Assembly: GCA_035937155.1 (NCBI GenBank) | Contig: DASYVJ010000089.1 | Span: 43,072-107,071, forward strand | Length of the DNA stretch: 64,000 nt | Reading direction: 5' to 3' | Source: Palsa-870 sp035937155 | GTDB lineage: Bacteria; Chloroflexota; Dormibacteria; Dormibacterales; Dormibacteraceae | Shown here: positions 1 through 8,084 of the stretch, piece after piece | Position numbering within the stretch: position 1 is the first letter of the stretch | Layout of the letters: each line of letters opens with the position of its first letter | Program-made: the position numbers and the translations under genes | Notes under the pieces: model-generated | Database searches by the model: none | What the model was told of the DNA's origin: nothing | What the model saw: the letters and a program-made list of their open reading frames with translations, nothing else

Positions 1-333
1 CTCCATCTGACTTTTCAGGTCGGCCGGAACTGCGAGTGTCTTGCGAACGTAATCCAGCAGCGCTTGTCCGCGGTCGTGGATGGCTTCGCCGCCTGCATCG
101 ACCAGGCGCGCCGGTCCGTGCTTCTCTTGCGAGAGGACGATCTGAGAAAGCGTTACTTGAGTCAGGTCTTGCCCGCTGTCGCGTTCGACAACTTTTATCT
201 CGTGCCCATCGCGCACGAGGTCGGCAATTCCCTCGAGCGTTATGTAGCGGCTCGTGCGCGTGTCATAGAGCTTGCGATTTGCATACTTCTTGATAAGGTG
301 TCGATCAGGGGTTGTCGTCACGGCCGGGCCCAT
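1..333 (-). CDS. phaR: PHA/PHB synthesis regulator PhaR, N-terminal part (runs off window)
   Basis: DNA-binding regulator of polyhydroxyalkanoate granule genes. The first 111 codons are visible from the ATG at 331-333. The stretch LIKKYANRKLYDT followed by SRYITLEGIADLV is the hallmark of the PhaR DNA-binding domain, and the next segment (LTQVTLSQIVLSQE) resembles the PHB accumulation regulatory domain. The 3' end lies left of base 1, so length cannot be judged. It diverges from the phasin-like gene at 388, which fits the known role of PhaR as a repressor of phasin genes; that link is inference here. Confidence 0.88.
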   Translation of the reverse strand, partial: MGPAVTTTPDRHLIKKYANRKLYDTRTSRYITLEGIADLVRDGHEIKVVERDSGQDLTQVTLSQIVLSQEKHGPARLVDAGGEAIHDRGQALLDYVRKTLAVPADLKSQME

Positions 334-387
334 TCTAACGCGCTGCGTTATGTGCTCCCTCCCGGCGCGGTTAATGGAGGTTGACGC

Positions 388-957
388 GTGGCTGCTAGAA
401 AGCGTGCTGCTTCTCGATCCAGGCAATCCAGCTTCGTTGGCCGAGCCGTCAGCGCCGGCAGAAAGGCTCTCCATGAGGCTGAAAGTCGCATGCCGCCAGA
501 CGTCCGCCGGCAGCTCGAGCGCTCGATCAAGGACGGTCAGAAGACGCTGCGGACCGCGATCGATCAACTCCAGGTGCAGGTCCGGCGCACGGCGAAGCAA
601 GCCGACGTCGACAAGGCTTTGAAGCGGCTCGAAAGCCTGAGCAAGCAGGTGCAGAACATGGCCCTCGACATGGCAGCACGCGGGGCGGCTCGTGCATCCT
701 CCACGACACGCCGTGCCTCGACCACGGCGAAGCGCGCGACGAGCACTTCCAAAAGGCGCGCCGCAGTCACTCGGAAGCCGACCACGCGCAAGGCGTCGAC
801 GCGCAGCACCACCCCGCGACGTGCCGCGCCTTCCGGCGAAGCAACCCGCCCGGCTGCGCCGCGGCGTGCACCGCGCCGGCGGACCGCTCCACCCTCCGCC
901 GGGGTCCAGGAAGCGCCGGCGCCCGAGTCGGGCGAGACTGGCGGAAGCTCCCTCTAG
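388..957 (+). CDS. Phasin-like / histone H1-like basic-tailed protein
   Basis: A 189-aa protein starting at GTG 388 with GGAGG at 376-380, 7 nt upstream. Residues ~20-95 are predicted helical and amphipathic (repeated Q/K/L segments such as VDKALKRLESLSKQVQNMAL), as in phasins. Residues ~100-165 are an A/T/K/R-rich low-complexity tail with many TTRRAS/TSKRRA repeats, as in histone H1-like proteins that bind DNA. It diverges from phaR with a 54-bp gap. A granule protein that also holds DNA (PhaM-like role) is an attractive inference, but sequence composition alone cannot prove it. The last codons overlap the convergent amidohydrolase by 4 nt. Confidence 0.6.
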   Translation: MAARKRAASRSRQSSFVGRAVSAGRKALHEAESRMPPDVRRQLERSIKDGQKTLRTAIDQLQVQVRRTAKQADVDKALKRLESLSKQVQNMALDMAARGAARASSTTRRASTTAKRATSTSKRRAAVTRKPTTRKASTRSTTPRRAAPSGEATRPAAPRRAPRRRTAPPSAGVQEAPAPESGETGGSSL

Positions 958-2483
958 ACCGAACCGAACACGCGGACACCGCCCAGGAAGACGGCTTTTG
1001 GGCGGAGTCCGGACCGTGTCGGTCCCGGCTCGTCGACAGGGTCCTGGTCGTAGATCTGGAGATCCGCGAGCATGCCAGTCTCCAGGGTGCCCTTGTCGGT
1101 TTCTTCGAAGCTCGCGTACGCACCGCCGGCGGTGTACGCCCTCAGAGCAGCAAGCAGGCTGATCCCGCTCACCTGGTCGTCGACGGCGACCTGGATGCCC
1201 GGCCAGGGATTGGGGTCGGGCGACACAGGGAGATCTGAGCTGAACGCCACTGGAACACCGGCCCGCAGCAATCGAGCGTGCGGCGCGAGATCGGCGCGGT
1301 CGCGGACCGGGAAGAACAGCGCCGACGCGACTCGTCCGAAGCGAGCAGCGAGGGGTTGCATGACAGCCACCATGCGGAGCCCGGCTATCCGCGCCTGAAG
1401 ATCCGGCGGACAGATCGTGCAGTGTTCGACCCGGTGACGCATGTGTTCGCCGCCGGCTGCCTCCACCGCGTCACACATAGCCTCAATTGCGGCGTCGCCG
1501 ATCGCGTGCGCCGCGACCTGGAGCCCGGCTCGCGTCGCCCTCGTAACCAGGTCCCGCAGCTCTGTCGGTGTGGTGCGCCAGGTGCCTCCACCAGAGCGCA
1601 TGGCGACACGCTCCGCTCCGCCGTCGACGAACACTTTCACGGGCCCGGCCCTCACGAGCGCCCCTCCGAAACCCGCGTGAATCCCGAGACTCGAAGCGGC
1701 GTCAAGCAGCTCCCAGGACAGGAACTCGTTGACGCGCATGTGCAGCCGTCCATCTTCGCCGAGCTCCTGGTAGGCGCGGAGGTCATCGGCAAAGCCCCGG
1801 TTGACGGCTGCGCCGACGGAGGTGATGCCGCGCGAAAGAAGCAATCGTTGCGCCAGGAGAACGCCCTGCTTGCGGCGCTCGAGGCCGGCAGACGGCTGCA
1901 CGTCGGCGACCAGGCGCATCGCAGTTTCCAGGAGGAGTCCGTTGGGCGTGCCGTCCGGGTCGCGACCGATCCTGCCGCCGTGAGGGTTCGGTGTTTCGGA
2001 GGTCACCCCCGCCGCGGCAAGCGCCGCCGAGTTGGCCACCCGCGCGTGGCCGCCGCGTTCGTCGATGAACGCGGGACGCCGGCCCGTCGCGCGGTCCAGC
2101 TCGCGCCGGTGTGGCTGGCGGCGTTCGGCCAGCTCGTCTGCCCGGTAGCCCATGCCCTGCTGCCACTCGGCCGCTTTGAGCACACGCCCGTGAGCTTTCA
2201 AACGCTGAACGATCTCGGTCACGCTTCGCGCGCCGCCGAGATCCGCGCCAAAACGGGTCAGCCCGTAGTAGACGACGTGCGCGTGGGCGTCGTTGAAGCC
2301 GGGCAGCACGGTGGCGCTGGCCAGATCGACCACGCGGGTCCGCGAGTCCCGCAACCCCATCAGCTCCGATCCGCCAGTCGCCACGACTCGCCCTCCGGCG
2401 ATCGCAAGGTGAGTTTGCGGCTTGAGGCCCGAGCGTCCGAGCGTCCGGATGCGACCGCGAGCGAGGATCAGGTCAGCTCTCAA
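954..2483 (-). CDS. Amidohydrolase family 3 protein (YtcJ-like)
   Basis: A 509-aa metal-dependent hydrolase of the YtcJ/amidohydrolase_3 type. The N-terminus has the beta-sandwich start ADLILARGRIRTL, then the metal-binding GFNDAHAHVVYYG. Further on are AAHAIGDAAIEAMCDAVEA and HRVEHCTICPPDL, the usual histidine ligands, and near the C-terminus FSSDLPVSPDPNPWPGI. The substrate cannot be read from sequence; family members act on amides, carbamates or cyclic amides. TTG start at 2483; a minus-strand TAATCT at 2498-2493 ends 9 nt before it, overlapping the -10 of the divergent ltaE. An alternative start further in would remove the conserved first strand. Confidence 0.85.
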   Translation of the reverse strand: MRADLILARGRIRTLGRSGLKPQTHLAIAGGRVVATGGSELMGLRDSRTRVVDLASATVLPGFNDAHAHVVYYGLTRFGADLGGARSVTEIVQRLKAHGRVLKAAEWQQGMGYRADELAERRQPHRRELDRATGRRPAFIDERGGHARVANSAALAAAGVTSETPNPHGGRIGRDPDGTPNGLLLETAMRLVADVQPSAGLERRKQGVLLAQRLLLSRGITSVGAAVNRGFADDLRAYQELGEDGRLHMRVNEFLSWELLDAASSLGIHAGFGGALVRAGPVKVFVDGGAERVAMRSGGGTWRTTPTELRDLVTRATRAGLQVAAHAIGDAAIEAMCDAVEAAGGEHMRHRVEHCTICPPDLQARIAGLRMVAVMQPLAARFGRVASALFFPVRDRADLAPHARLLRAGVPVAFSSDLPVSPDPNPWPGIQVAVDDQVSGISLLAALRAYTAGGAYASFEETDKGTLETGMLADLQIYDQDPVDEPGPTRSGLRPKAVFLGGVRVFGSV

Positions 2484-2503
2484 GCAAACGCTAGATTAAG
2501 CGC
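2484..2503. promoter_or_regulatory. 20-bp divergent promoter with overlapping -10 boxes (amidohydrolase / ltaE)
   Basis: Plus strand TAGATT at 2492-2497 ends 6 nt before the ltaE GTG. Minus strand TAATCT at 2498-2493 ends 9 nt before the amidohydrolase TTG. No Shine-Dalgarno-like sequence is present, so both mRNAs would be leaderless or nearly so. No convincing -35 is visible. Confidence 0.5.
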
Positions 2504-3535
2504 GTGAAGGCGATCGACCTTCGTTCTGACACCGTGACCATGCCGACGCCCGAGATGCGTCGCGCGATGGCGGAAGCGCCGCTTGGCGACGACGTGTTCG
2601 GTGACGATCCGATGGTCAACCAGCTCGAACAGGTTGCCGCCGCACGGCTCGGCAAAGAGGCTGCGGTGTTCCTGCCGAGCGGAACCATGGGGAATGTGAT
2701 CGGTGTGGCGGTCAACACCCGCCCGGGCGAGGAGATGATCGCGGACGCCGACGCTCACGTCTTCTTATATGAGGGAGCCGGCGCGGCCACCATCTCGGGC
2801 GTCCAGATCCGGCCGGTGCCGACCGAGGCCGGGGTGATGAGGCTGGCGCAGATCGAGGCGGCGATCAGGCCGCGCGATGACTTTCATCAACCCATCACCG
2901 CGGCCGTCACCTTCGAAGACACGCACAACCGCCACGGCGGCGTGGTGTGGCCGTTGGAGGATCTTCGCGCCGCGTCGGAGGCTGCTCGTGCTCACGGCCT
3001 TCGGGTCCATCTCGACGGCGCCCGGATCTTCAACGCATCCGTGGCGAGTGGAACAGCCGTCGCCGATATCGCCGCGTGTGGAGACACGGTGACGTTCTGT
3101 CTCTCCAAAGGCCTCGGCTGCCCCGCCGGAAGCGTGTTCTGTGGAAGTGCTGACGCCGTCCAGCAGGCTCGGCGATGGCGCAAGCGCCTCGGCGGCAGCA
3201 TGCGGCAGGCGGGGGTCATCGCGGCGACCGGCCTCATCGCCCTCGAATCAATGGTCGACCGCCTCGCCGAAGACCACTCCAACGCGCGCACGCTAGCCGA
3301 GGGATTGGCGGAGCTGCCGGGCGTCCGGTGCGACCTGATGCGAGTGCACACCAACCTCGTCTTCATCGACCTCGAGCGAATCACGGGCTCCGATTTCGAG
3401 GAGCAGTGCCGCCGGCGCGGCCTGCTGGGTGGGGCAACCGGCGCACATCGCGTGCGCTTCGTCACGCACTACGGGATCACGGCCGACGACATCCAGTCGG
3501 CGTTGAAGATCTGCGACGAGGTGTTGAGCGCATGA
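2504..3535 (+). CDS. ltaE: Low-specificity L-threonine aldolase
   Basis: PLP enzyme that cleaves L-threonine or allo-threonine to glycine and acetaldehyde; cytoplasmic. 343 aa, the normal length. The N-terminus IDLRSDTVTMPTPEMRRAM and GDDVFGDDP are classic for the family. HGLRVHLDGARIFNA holds the PLP-contacting Asp, and TVTFCLSKGLGCPAGS carries the Schiff-base Lys. GTG start at 2504, supported by a TAGATT hexamer 6 nt upstream and no SD (leaderless). It overlaps the next gene by 4 nt (ATGA), so the two are probably translated together. A threonine dehydratase lies close by on the other strand. Confidence 0.93.
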   Translation: MKAIDLRSDTVTMPTPEMRRAMAEAPLGDDVFGDDPMVNQLEQVAAARLGKEAAVFLPSGTMGNVIGVAVNTRPGEEMIADADAHVFLYEGAGAATISGVQIRPVPTEAGVMRLAQIEAAIRPRDDFHQPITAAVTFEDTHNRHGGVVWPLEDLRAASEAARAHGLRVHLDGARIFNASVASGTAVADIAACGDTVTFCLSKGLGCPAGSVFCGSADAVQQARRWRKRLGGSMRQAGVIAATGLIALESMVDRLAEDHSNARTLAEGLAELPGVRCDLMRVHTNLVFIDLERITGSDFEEQCRRRGLLGGATGAHRVRFVTHYGITADDIQSALKICDEVLSA

Positions 3536-4134
3536 GCGCACGGCTCTCGCCGGACGGCAGGTACTTGTGGAATGGACGGGAGTGGATACCCGTGGTCTCC
3601 ACTGCTCGGGTCGCAACATCGTGGACGAGACCGATGCAGTACGCGGTTGCAGCTTGGTTCGGGGTACAGGCGCTCTGGCTCGCCAGCCTGCCCTTCTGGT
3701 ACATCAACACGATGACGCAATATGCCGACGCGATGAATCGGCAAAATCAGGAGTTGAATCCAGGCGCCCCAACTCCCCCGCCGGAGCTCATGTCGAACCT
3801 GGACACGATGATGAGGGTGTCGTTCTATGCGGGAATCATCGTGGGCCTCGCGATCGCGGTGCTTGCGATCGTCGCGGCGCTGAAACGGTGGACCTGGTCG
3901 TACTACGTGATCCTCGGGCTGCTTGCACTTGAGGTCCTCTCGCTGGCATTCGGCGCCTTGAACACTTTTGCCTTTTCAGCGGTGGCGGGGCAGTACGTAG
4001 GCCCTCCAGCCTGGATGGTATGGGTTCAGCTTGGTGCCGTAGTTCCCTGTGCCGGCCTATTCGTGTGGATGCTGGTTGCGGTCATCAAGCGCGGCCCCTG
4101 GGCGATGAAAAAGGCTGTGCCTCAGGTCACCTGA
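3532..4134 (+). CDS. Hypothetical four-helix membrane protein with N-terminal W-x-G-x-x-W motif
   Basis: A 200-aa protein starting at the ATG that overlaps the ltaE stop. Residues ~5-21 (LSPDGRYLWNGREWIPV) are a short tryptophan motif like those in DUF2510-type proteins, where it precedes membrane segments. Hydrophobic stretches at roughly 45-68, 96-118, 122-148 and 160-185 suggest four helices, with a proline-rich loop between the first two. No enzymatic motif is visible. The tail overlaps the convergent dehydratase gene by 8 nt. Function unknown; coupling to ltaE may reflect compact packing rather than shared function. Confidence 0.7.
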   Translation: MSARLSPDGRYLWNGREWIPVVSTARVATSWTRPMQYAVAAWFGVQALWLASLPFWYINTMTQYADAMNRQNQELNPGAPTPPPELMSNLDTMMRVSFYAGIIVGLAIAVLAIVAALKRWTWSYYVILGLLALEVLSLAFGALNTFAFSAVAGQYVGPPAWMVWVQLGAVVPCAGLFVWMLVAVIKRGPWAMKKAVPQVT

Positions 4135-5035
4135 GGAGATCGGCGAGCAGCTTGGGGTCGATATTTCCGCCGCTCACGACAGCAACCGTTGATGGGCCCG
4201 GCTCGAGCTGTTCCAGTGCCGCATAGGTCAGGGCTCCCGCGCCTTCGGCCACGACCTTGGCCGCCGCGGCGAGCTCAGGGATGGCGGAGCGCAGCCTCGG
4301 CTCAGGCACCGTCAGCCAGCGGTCGACACACTCCTGCAGCAGCTCGAACATTCTCGCGTCGAAGGGGGCGGTGGTCCCGTCGGCGATCGTGTCCGGCTTG
4401 ATCGCCACCGGACCGCCCGCCTCCAGGGCGCGGGTCCACAGCGCGTAGCCGTCTGACTGCACGCCGATCACCTGGACCTCCGGCCGGATGGCCTTGATCG
4501 CAGAGGCGATGCCCCCGACCAGCCCGCCCCCGCCGACTGGAACAAGGACCCGGACGAGGTCGGGCACGTCCTCGAGGAGCTCCAGCGCGAGACCGCCATG
4601 TCCCGCCATGACCTCCGGCTCGGCGAAAGGGTGGATGAAAGCTTCCGGCTCGTCGTTCCAACCTTCAGCCGCCATCCACTGAAAGAGTGCGTCGCGCGTC
4701 ATGGGCACGATCGTGGCGCCCCAGCGCTTGACACCTTCCACCTTGGGTGGTGGTGCCGTGTCGAACATGAACACCCGGCAAGGGACGCCCAGCATCCTGG
4801 CGACATAGGCGCAGGCCTGCGCCGCGTTGCCGGCGCTGACTGTGATGAGGCCCCGCCGAAGCTTCTCCGGCTCGACTGCTAGGGCCGCGGCGAAGAACCC
4901 GCGGACCTTGAAGCTCCCGGTCGGCTGGAGGCACTCGAGCTTCAGCAGCGCGCCTTCGACCGGGATCAGCGGCGTACGCAGGACATGCGGTCGCGCGCGT
5001 TCGGCGGCCGCGCGGATCCGATCGATGCCGACCAC
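4127..5035 (-). CDS. Threonine/serine dehydratase (PLP fold type II), no ACT domain
   Basis: Deaminates L-threonine or L-serine to the 2-oxo acid. About 302 aa; the TGSFKVRGFFAA segment carries the PLP lysine, ITVSAGNAAQACAYVARMLG binds the carboxylate, and VPVGGGGLVGGIASAI is the phosphate-binding glycine loop. The chain ends after SGGNIDPKLLADLL, so there is no regulatory ACT domain, as in catabolic enzymes and serine/threonine racemase relatives. Start choice: GTG 5035 lies 7 nt downstream of TACGAT (5048-5043), fitting a leaderless mRNA; ATG 5041 and ATG 5059 are in frame, but the latter overlaps fmdB. Could feed isoleucine synthesis or threonine breakdown. Confidence 0.87.
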   Translation of the reverse strand: MVGIDRIRAAAERARPHVLRTPLIPVEGALLKLECLQPTGSFKVRGFFAAALAVEPEKLRRGLITVSAGNAAQACAYVARMLGVPCRVFMFDTAPPPKVEGVKRWGATIVPMTRDALFQWMAAEGWNDEPEAFIHPFAEPEVMAGHGGLALELLEDVPDLVRVLVPVGGGGLVGGIASAIKAIRPEVQVIGVQSDGYALWTRALEAGGPVAIKPDTIADGTTAPFDARMFELLQECVDRWLTVPEPRLRSAIPELAAAAKVVAEGAGALTYAALEQLEPGPSTVAVVSGGNIDPKLLADLLR

Positions 5036-5051
5036 GCACATAATCGTAGGG
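5036..5051. promoter_or_regulatory. Compact divergent promoter (dehydratase / fmdB)
   Basis: Plus strand CATAAT at 5039-5044 ends 7 nt before the fmdB ATG. Minus strand TACGAT at 5048-5043 ends 7 nt before the dehydratase GTG at 5035. The two hexamers overlap by 2 nt, so the two genes probably compete for polymerase. No SD sequence on either side. Confidence 0.4.
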
Positions 5052-5312
5052 ATGCCCATCTACGAGTACCGGTGCGAGGAGTGTGGCAAGCGATCCACGT
5101 CGCTGCTTCCGAGCTACTCGTCACCCGACCCGGCTTGTCCGCACTGCGGAAAGCCGGCCTTACGACGCCTCGTCTCCACGTTCGCCACGGTGAGCTCAGG
5201 AGAGAGCGATGGCGGCGACGACTTCAATGGCGGCGAAGGTGACGACTCTGGTGGCGGCGATGACGATTACGGCGGCGGTGGCGGCGATTACGGCGGCGAC
5301 GACGACTTCTAG
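5052..5312 (+). CDS. fmdB: FmdB-type zinc ribbon protein with Gly/Asp tail
   Basis: An 86-aa protein starting at ATG 5052. Residues 1-43 are the FmdB/CxxC zinc ribbon: MPIYEYRCEECGK, then CPHCGKPALRRL, giving a CxxC...CxxC site. Residues ~50-86 are an acidic glycine/aspartate-rich, probably disordered tail, common in this family. Known members are proposed regulators or small accessory proteins of uncertain role. The last 4 nt overlap the convergent HD phosphohydrolase. Leaderless start suspected. Confidence 0.85.
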   Translation: MPIYEYRCEECGKRSTSLLPSYSSPDPACPHCGKPALRRLVSTFATVSSGESDGGDDFNGGEGDDSGGGDDDYGGGGGDYGGDDDF

Positions 5313-6697
5313 CTGCTGAGTCCCAGTACTTCGTTGGCCGCCTTGATCAGCTCGTTCCGGTGCGCGTCGTCGTGCGCGAAGATCCGGAACAGGGCCATGC
5401 GCACGGGCAGGCGCTTGAACAGCTCCAGCACGCGACTCTGCTGGTAGCGGTCCTCGAGCGGGTCGTAGAAAAGGATGTCTGCGGTCTCGGTCATCGGGTT
5501 GAATGCCCTCGATTCCTGAGCCGCCACGTCGACCTCGAACACGATGCCACGAAGCTTTTCAGGTAAGCGCTCTCGCAGCTGGCGGGCGAAGTCGTCCCTG
5601 GTGACGCTCAACGCGCCGCTTGGGATGTCTCTCGCGTCCGTATGTCCCTGGTAGATCAGCTTCCACTTCAGCTTGCGCGTGACCACGTCAGCCCACGCTG
5701 CCCCCAGCTCCCGCTGCCGGGCGTCTCCCTGGCCAAGACCCCAGCGGTCGACCTCGGACAGCAACGACCATTCGGTCAGCACCTGGTAGCGCTCGAGCAT
5801 CTCGAGCGGGTTGCCGCCGAGCAAGAGCTCGAGGGTCGGGCGAAACACCTCGCGCAGCTGAAGGTCGATCCGCCGCACGGTTCGATGGAAGTAGACCTGG
5901 TGATAGAGGTAGAGGCGCGCATTGAGAAACATGTACAGGGCCTCGGCCGCGTGCGCGTGCAGCGTCAGGCCGCGCTCCGAGATGAACGAGTAATGGATGA
6001 TCCGCTGCACGTCCACCGGGCCCGTCGAGATGCCACATATATAAGAGTCGCGAGGGACGTAGTCCATGTTGTCGGCCGAGTAGGCGCCGACGAGCGCTGG
6101 CTTGAGCATCTCCAACCATGGCGGCGCGTCAAAGCCCGCGAGGTCGGCCGACGAGATCAGAAAGGCGACCCACCGCGGGTCGACCCTCTCTCCGGATTCG
6201 AAGTCAGCGCTTGGGGACGCGCCCAGCGATTCGATCTGCACGGCGAGCGGGCCCATGATCAACGCCCGGCCGATGACCTCGTGGTCGATACCCCAGGTAT
6301 CGAGATAGTTCTCGTCGAAGAAGTGGCCGAACGGACCGTGGCCGACGTCATGGAGCAGGCCGGCCACGCGCATCGTCTCCTCGACGAGCGGGGCCGACGG
6401 GGTCCCCTTGTAGGCCGCGCTCAGGGACGGATGAAGGTGCCGAGCCCATTCGCCAGCAAGGTGCATGGAGCCGAGGGCGTGCTGGAAGCGTGAATGCTCG
6501 GCCGTGGCGAACACCCACCAGGCGCTCTGCAGCTGGTGGATGCGGCGGAGGCGCTGCAGCCAGGCGCCGTCGACCAGGTCCTGCTCCGATGCTTTGCCTG
6601 GCACGCCACCCGGGCCACCCTTCGTGATGCGAAGGTATCGGTAGATGGGGTCACTGGAAAGGTTGACTCGCGAGTACTCGGGCGGCGGTTGGGTCAC
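5309..6697 (-). CDS. HD-domain phosphohydrolase (dNTPase-like)
   Basis: A 462-aa HD superfamily hydrolase. Metal ligands are visible as HSRFQHALGSMHLAGE (H), VAGLLHDVGHGPFGHFFDE (HD) and a later DNMDYVPRDSYICG aspartate, the order of dGTPase/SAMHD1-like enzymes and the uncharacterised YwfO group. The substrate is probably a (d)NTP; this is family-level inference. GTG start 6697 is chosen because GATAAT (6709-6704) lies exactly 6 nt upstream and the reading frame beyond it would run through the divergent DUF309 gene. Sequence N-terminal of the first helix (DPIYRYLRITKG) matches the family. Confidence 0.88.
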   Translation of the reverse strand: MTQPPPEYSRVNLSSDPIYRYLRITKGGPGGVPGKASEQDLVDGAWLQRLRRIHQLQSAWWVFATAEHSRFQHALGSMHLAGEWARHLHPSLSAAYKGTPSAPLVEETMRVAGLLHDVGHGPFGHFFDENYLDTWGIDHEVIGRALIMGPLAVQIESLGASPSADFESGERVDPRWVAFLISSADLAGFDAPPWLEMLKPALVGAYSADNMDYVPRDSYICGISTGPVDVQRIIHYSFISERGLTLHAHAAEALYMFLNARLYLYHQVYFHRTVRRIDLQLREVFRPTLELLLGGNPLEMLERYQVLTEWSLLSEVDRWGLGQGDARQRELGAAWADVVTRKLKWKLIYQGHTDARDIPSGALSVTRDDFARQLRERLPEKLRGIVFEVDVAAQESRAFNPMTETADILFYDPLEDRYQQSRVLELFKRLPVRMALFRIFAHDDAHRNELIKAANEVLGLSS

Positions 6698-6712
6698 GTC
6701 GCGATTATCCCC
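6698..6712. promoter_or_regulatory. 15-bp divergent promoter (HD phosphohydrolase / DUF309)
   Basis: Minus strand GATAAT at 6709-6704 precedes GTG 6697 by 6 nt. On the plus strand GATTAT (6703-6708) ends 4 nt before ATG 6713, a less certain fit. The whole intergenic space is 15 bp, so any promoter here must act on leaderless messages. Confidence 0.4.
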
Positions 6713-7057
6713 ATGACAGCGGGGCTCCAGCGGGGCATCGACCTCTTTAACAGCGGGCGGTACTGGGATGCGCACGAAGCCTGGGAGCTGGAGTGGATGC
6801 CCGATCGGCAAGGCCCCGACGCGGGCTTCTACAAAGGTTTGATCCAGGTCGCGGCCGGTTGCCTGCACTACGGCCGGCACAATCGCCGTGGCACGGTGAA
6901 CAAATGGCGCAGTGGCGCCGACTACCTCCGTCCGTACCTACCGTCCCACCAGGGTGTGCTCCTTAGGCCTCTCGTCACGACAGTGGACCAATTCCTGGCA
7001 GCGCTGCAGCCCCGAGAGTGGCCGGACTTCACGATGCCGAAAATCGTTCAGGAGTAG
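6713..7057 (+). CDS. DUF309 family protein
   Basis: A 114-aa helical protein. The stretch GIDLFNSGRYWDAHEAWELE followed by FYKGLIQVAAGCLHYGR is the DUF309 signature (paired HEXXE-like helices). The biochemical role of the family is unknown. ATG 6713 chosen because it directly precedes the conserved domain. Its end overlaps the convergent molybdopterin-binding gene by 10 nt. Confidence 0.85.
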   Translation: MTAGLQRGIDLFNSGRYWDAHEAWELEWMPDRQGPDAGFYKGLIQVAAGCLHYGRHNRRGTVNKWRSGADYLRPYLPSHQGVLLRPLVTTVDQFLAALQPREWPDFTMPKIVQE

Positions 7058-8031
7058 GGAGGGAAGCGGCGGCCGGCCGACTTCTCGATCAAGCCTCCGT
7101 GACCTAGGCCGGCCAGGTCGATCGGCGAGCCCGAGAACACGAAAGGCAGGACCAGGTCGAGCGAGGTGTTCTTGCCGAAACCCGCACAGGAGGCGATGCC
7201 CAGGACGGCCGCCCGGCCCAGACGCCCCATCCAGAGCATCGAGCCGGGGTGCGCCGGCATCCCGAAGCGGATCAGCTCGCCGCCCGCCCGCTCCAGCTCC
7301 GAGTAGGCGGGGTCAAGCGGATCGATCGAAGACGCCCCGGCGAAAAGGACGAGATCGGCGCCCGCCTCTGTCGTGTGGGCGTAGGCGGCGGCCACTGCCG
7401 CCGGGTTGCGGGCGACTTCCTCGACGCCCAGGAGATCGGCGCCATACCAGCCCAGCTTTCGCTGAACCGCGTCCGCAAACAACGACCGGGCGTTCGGCTT
7501 CAGCTTTTCGGTCACGACGATCGCAGTGCGCAGGGGAAGAAATGGCAACAGCTCGAGCACTCGGAACTCGAGAGCCATGTAGGAGGCTTCGCGGACGACC
7601 TGCTCGGGCACCGCAACTGGCGTCACCTTGCAGCCGGCGACCTCCTCCCCAGCCTCTACCGCCTGGCCGTCAAAAAGCGTGAATAGGGCGATCCCGGAGA
7701 GGGCGTTGATCTTGCCTACGAGACCGGCGTTCACGCGGAGCAGGCCGCGCCTCGTGGCGACGAGCCGGTACTGGCTTTGCGCCGGACCCTCAACCCGCAG
7801 GGGCCCCAGCTTCGCGATGGCGTTCGCCAGACGGTGTCCGGCTTCGTCCTCGTGGATGTCACCCGGCTCGAGCTCGACAGCGTGGACCTCTGGATGGCCG
7901 CGCAGCAGCGAAACGTGCTCGGCCGCCAGCACTGTGCCCTTCCGGAGATCGGGCCCAAGGTCGTGGGTGAGCACGCGGCCTTCGATGTCGGCTGCCTGCA
8001 CGGACGCTCCGTCTAATCGGACCGCCTTCAT
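7048..8031 (-). CDS. Molybdopterin-binding protein (MoeA/MoaB-like, MoCF domain)
   Basis: 327 aa. The N-terminal half (GTVLAAEHVSLLRGHPEVHA, then HEDEAGHRLANAI) and the C-terminal GADLVLFAGASSIDPLDP with FGMPAHPGSMLWMGRL and LGIASCAGFGKNTSLDLVLP match the molybdopterin-binding proteins found beside molybdenum hydroxylase genes. The MoCF-type domain binds molybdopterin and AMP during cofactor insertion. No Mo-enzyme subunit lies in the window, so the client is unknown. ATG start at 8031; 262 bp upstream hold a structured repeat element before cysS. Confidence 0.82.
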   Translation of the reverse strand: MKAVRLDGASVQAADIEGRVLTHDLGPDLRKGTVLAAEHVSLLRGHPEVHAVELEPGDIHEDEAGHRLANAIAKLGPLRVEGPAQSQYRLVATRRGLLRVNAGLVGKINALSGIALFTLFDGQAVEAGEEVAGCKVTPVAVPEQVVREASYMALEFRVLELLPFLPLRTAIVVTEKLKPNARSLFADAVQRKLGWYGADLLGVEEVARNPAAVAAAYAHTTEAGADLVLFAGASSIDPLDPAYSELERAGGELIRFGMPAHPGSMLWMGRLGRAAVLGIASCAGFGKNTSLDLVLPFVFSGSPIDLAGLGHGGLIEKSAGRRFPPYS

Positions 8032-8084
8032 TTAAGTGGTCCGTTTCCCGCGATCCGCGGCATATTCGCGGCATCGGTGGCCGG

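Noticed and set aside
1278..2507. 409-codon plus-strand frame opposite the amidohydrolase
   Set aside because: Antisense shadow with Arg/His/Pro-rich composition and no recognisable motif.
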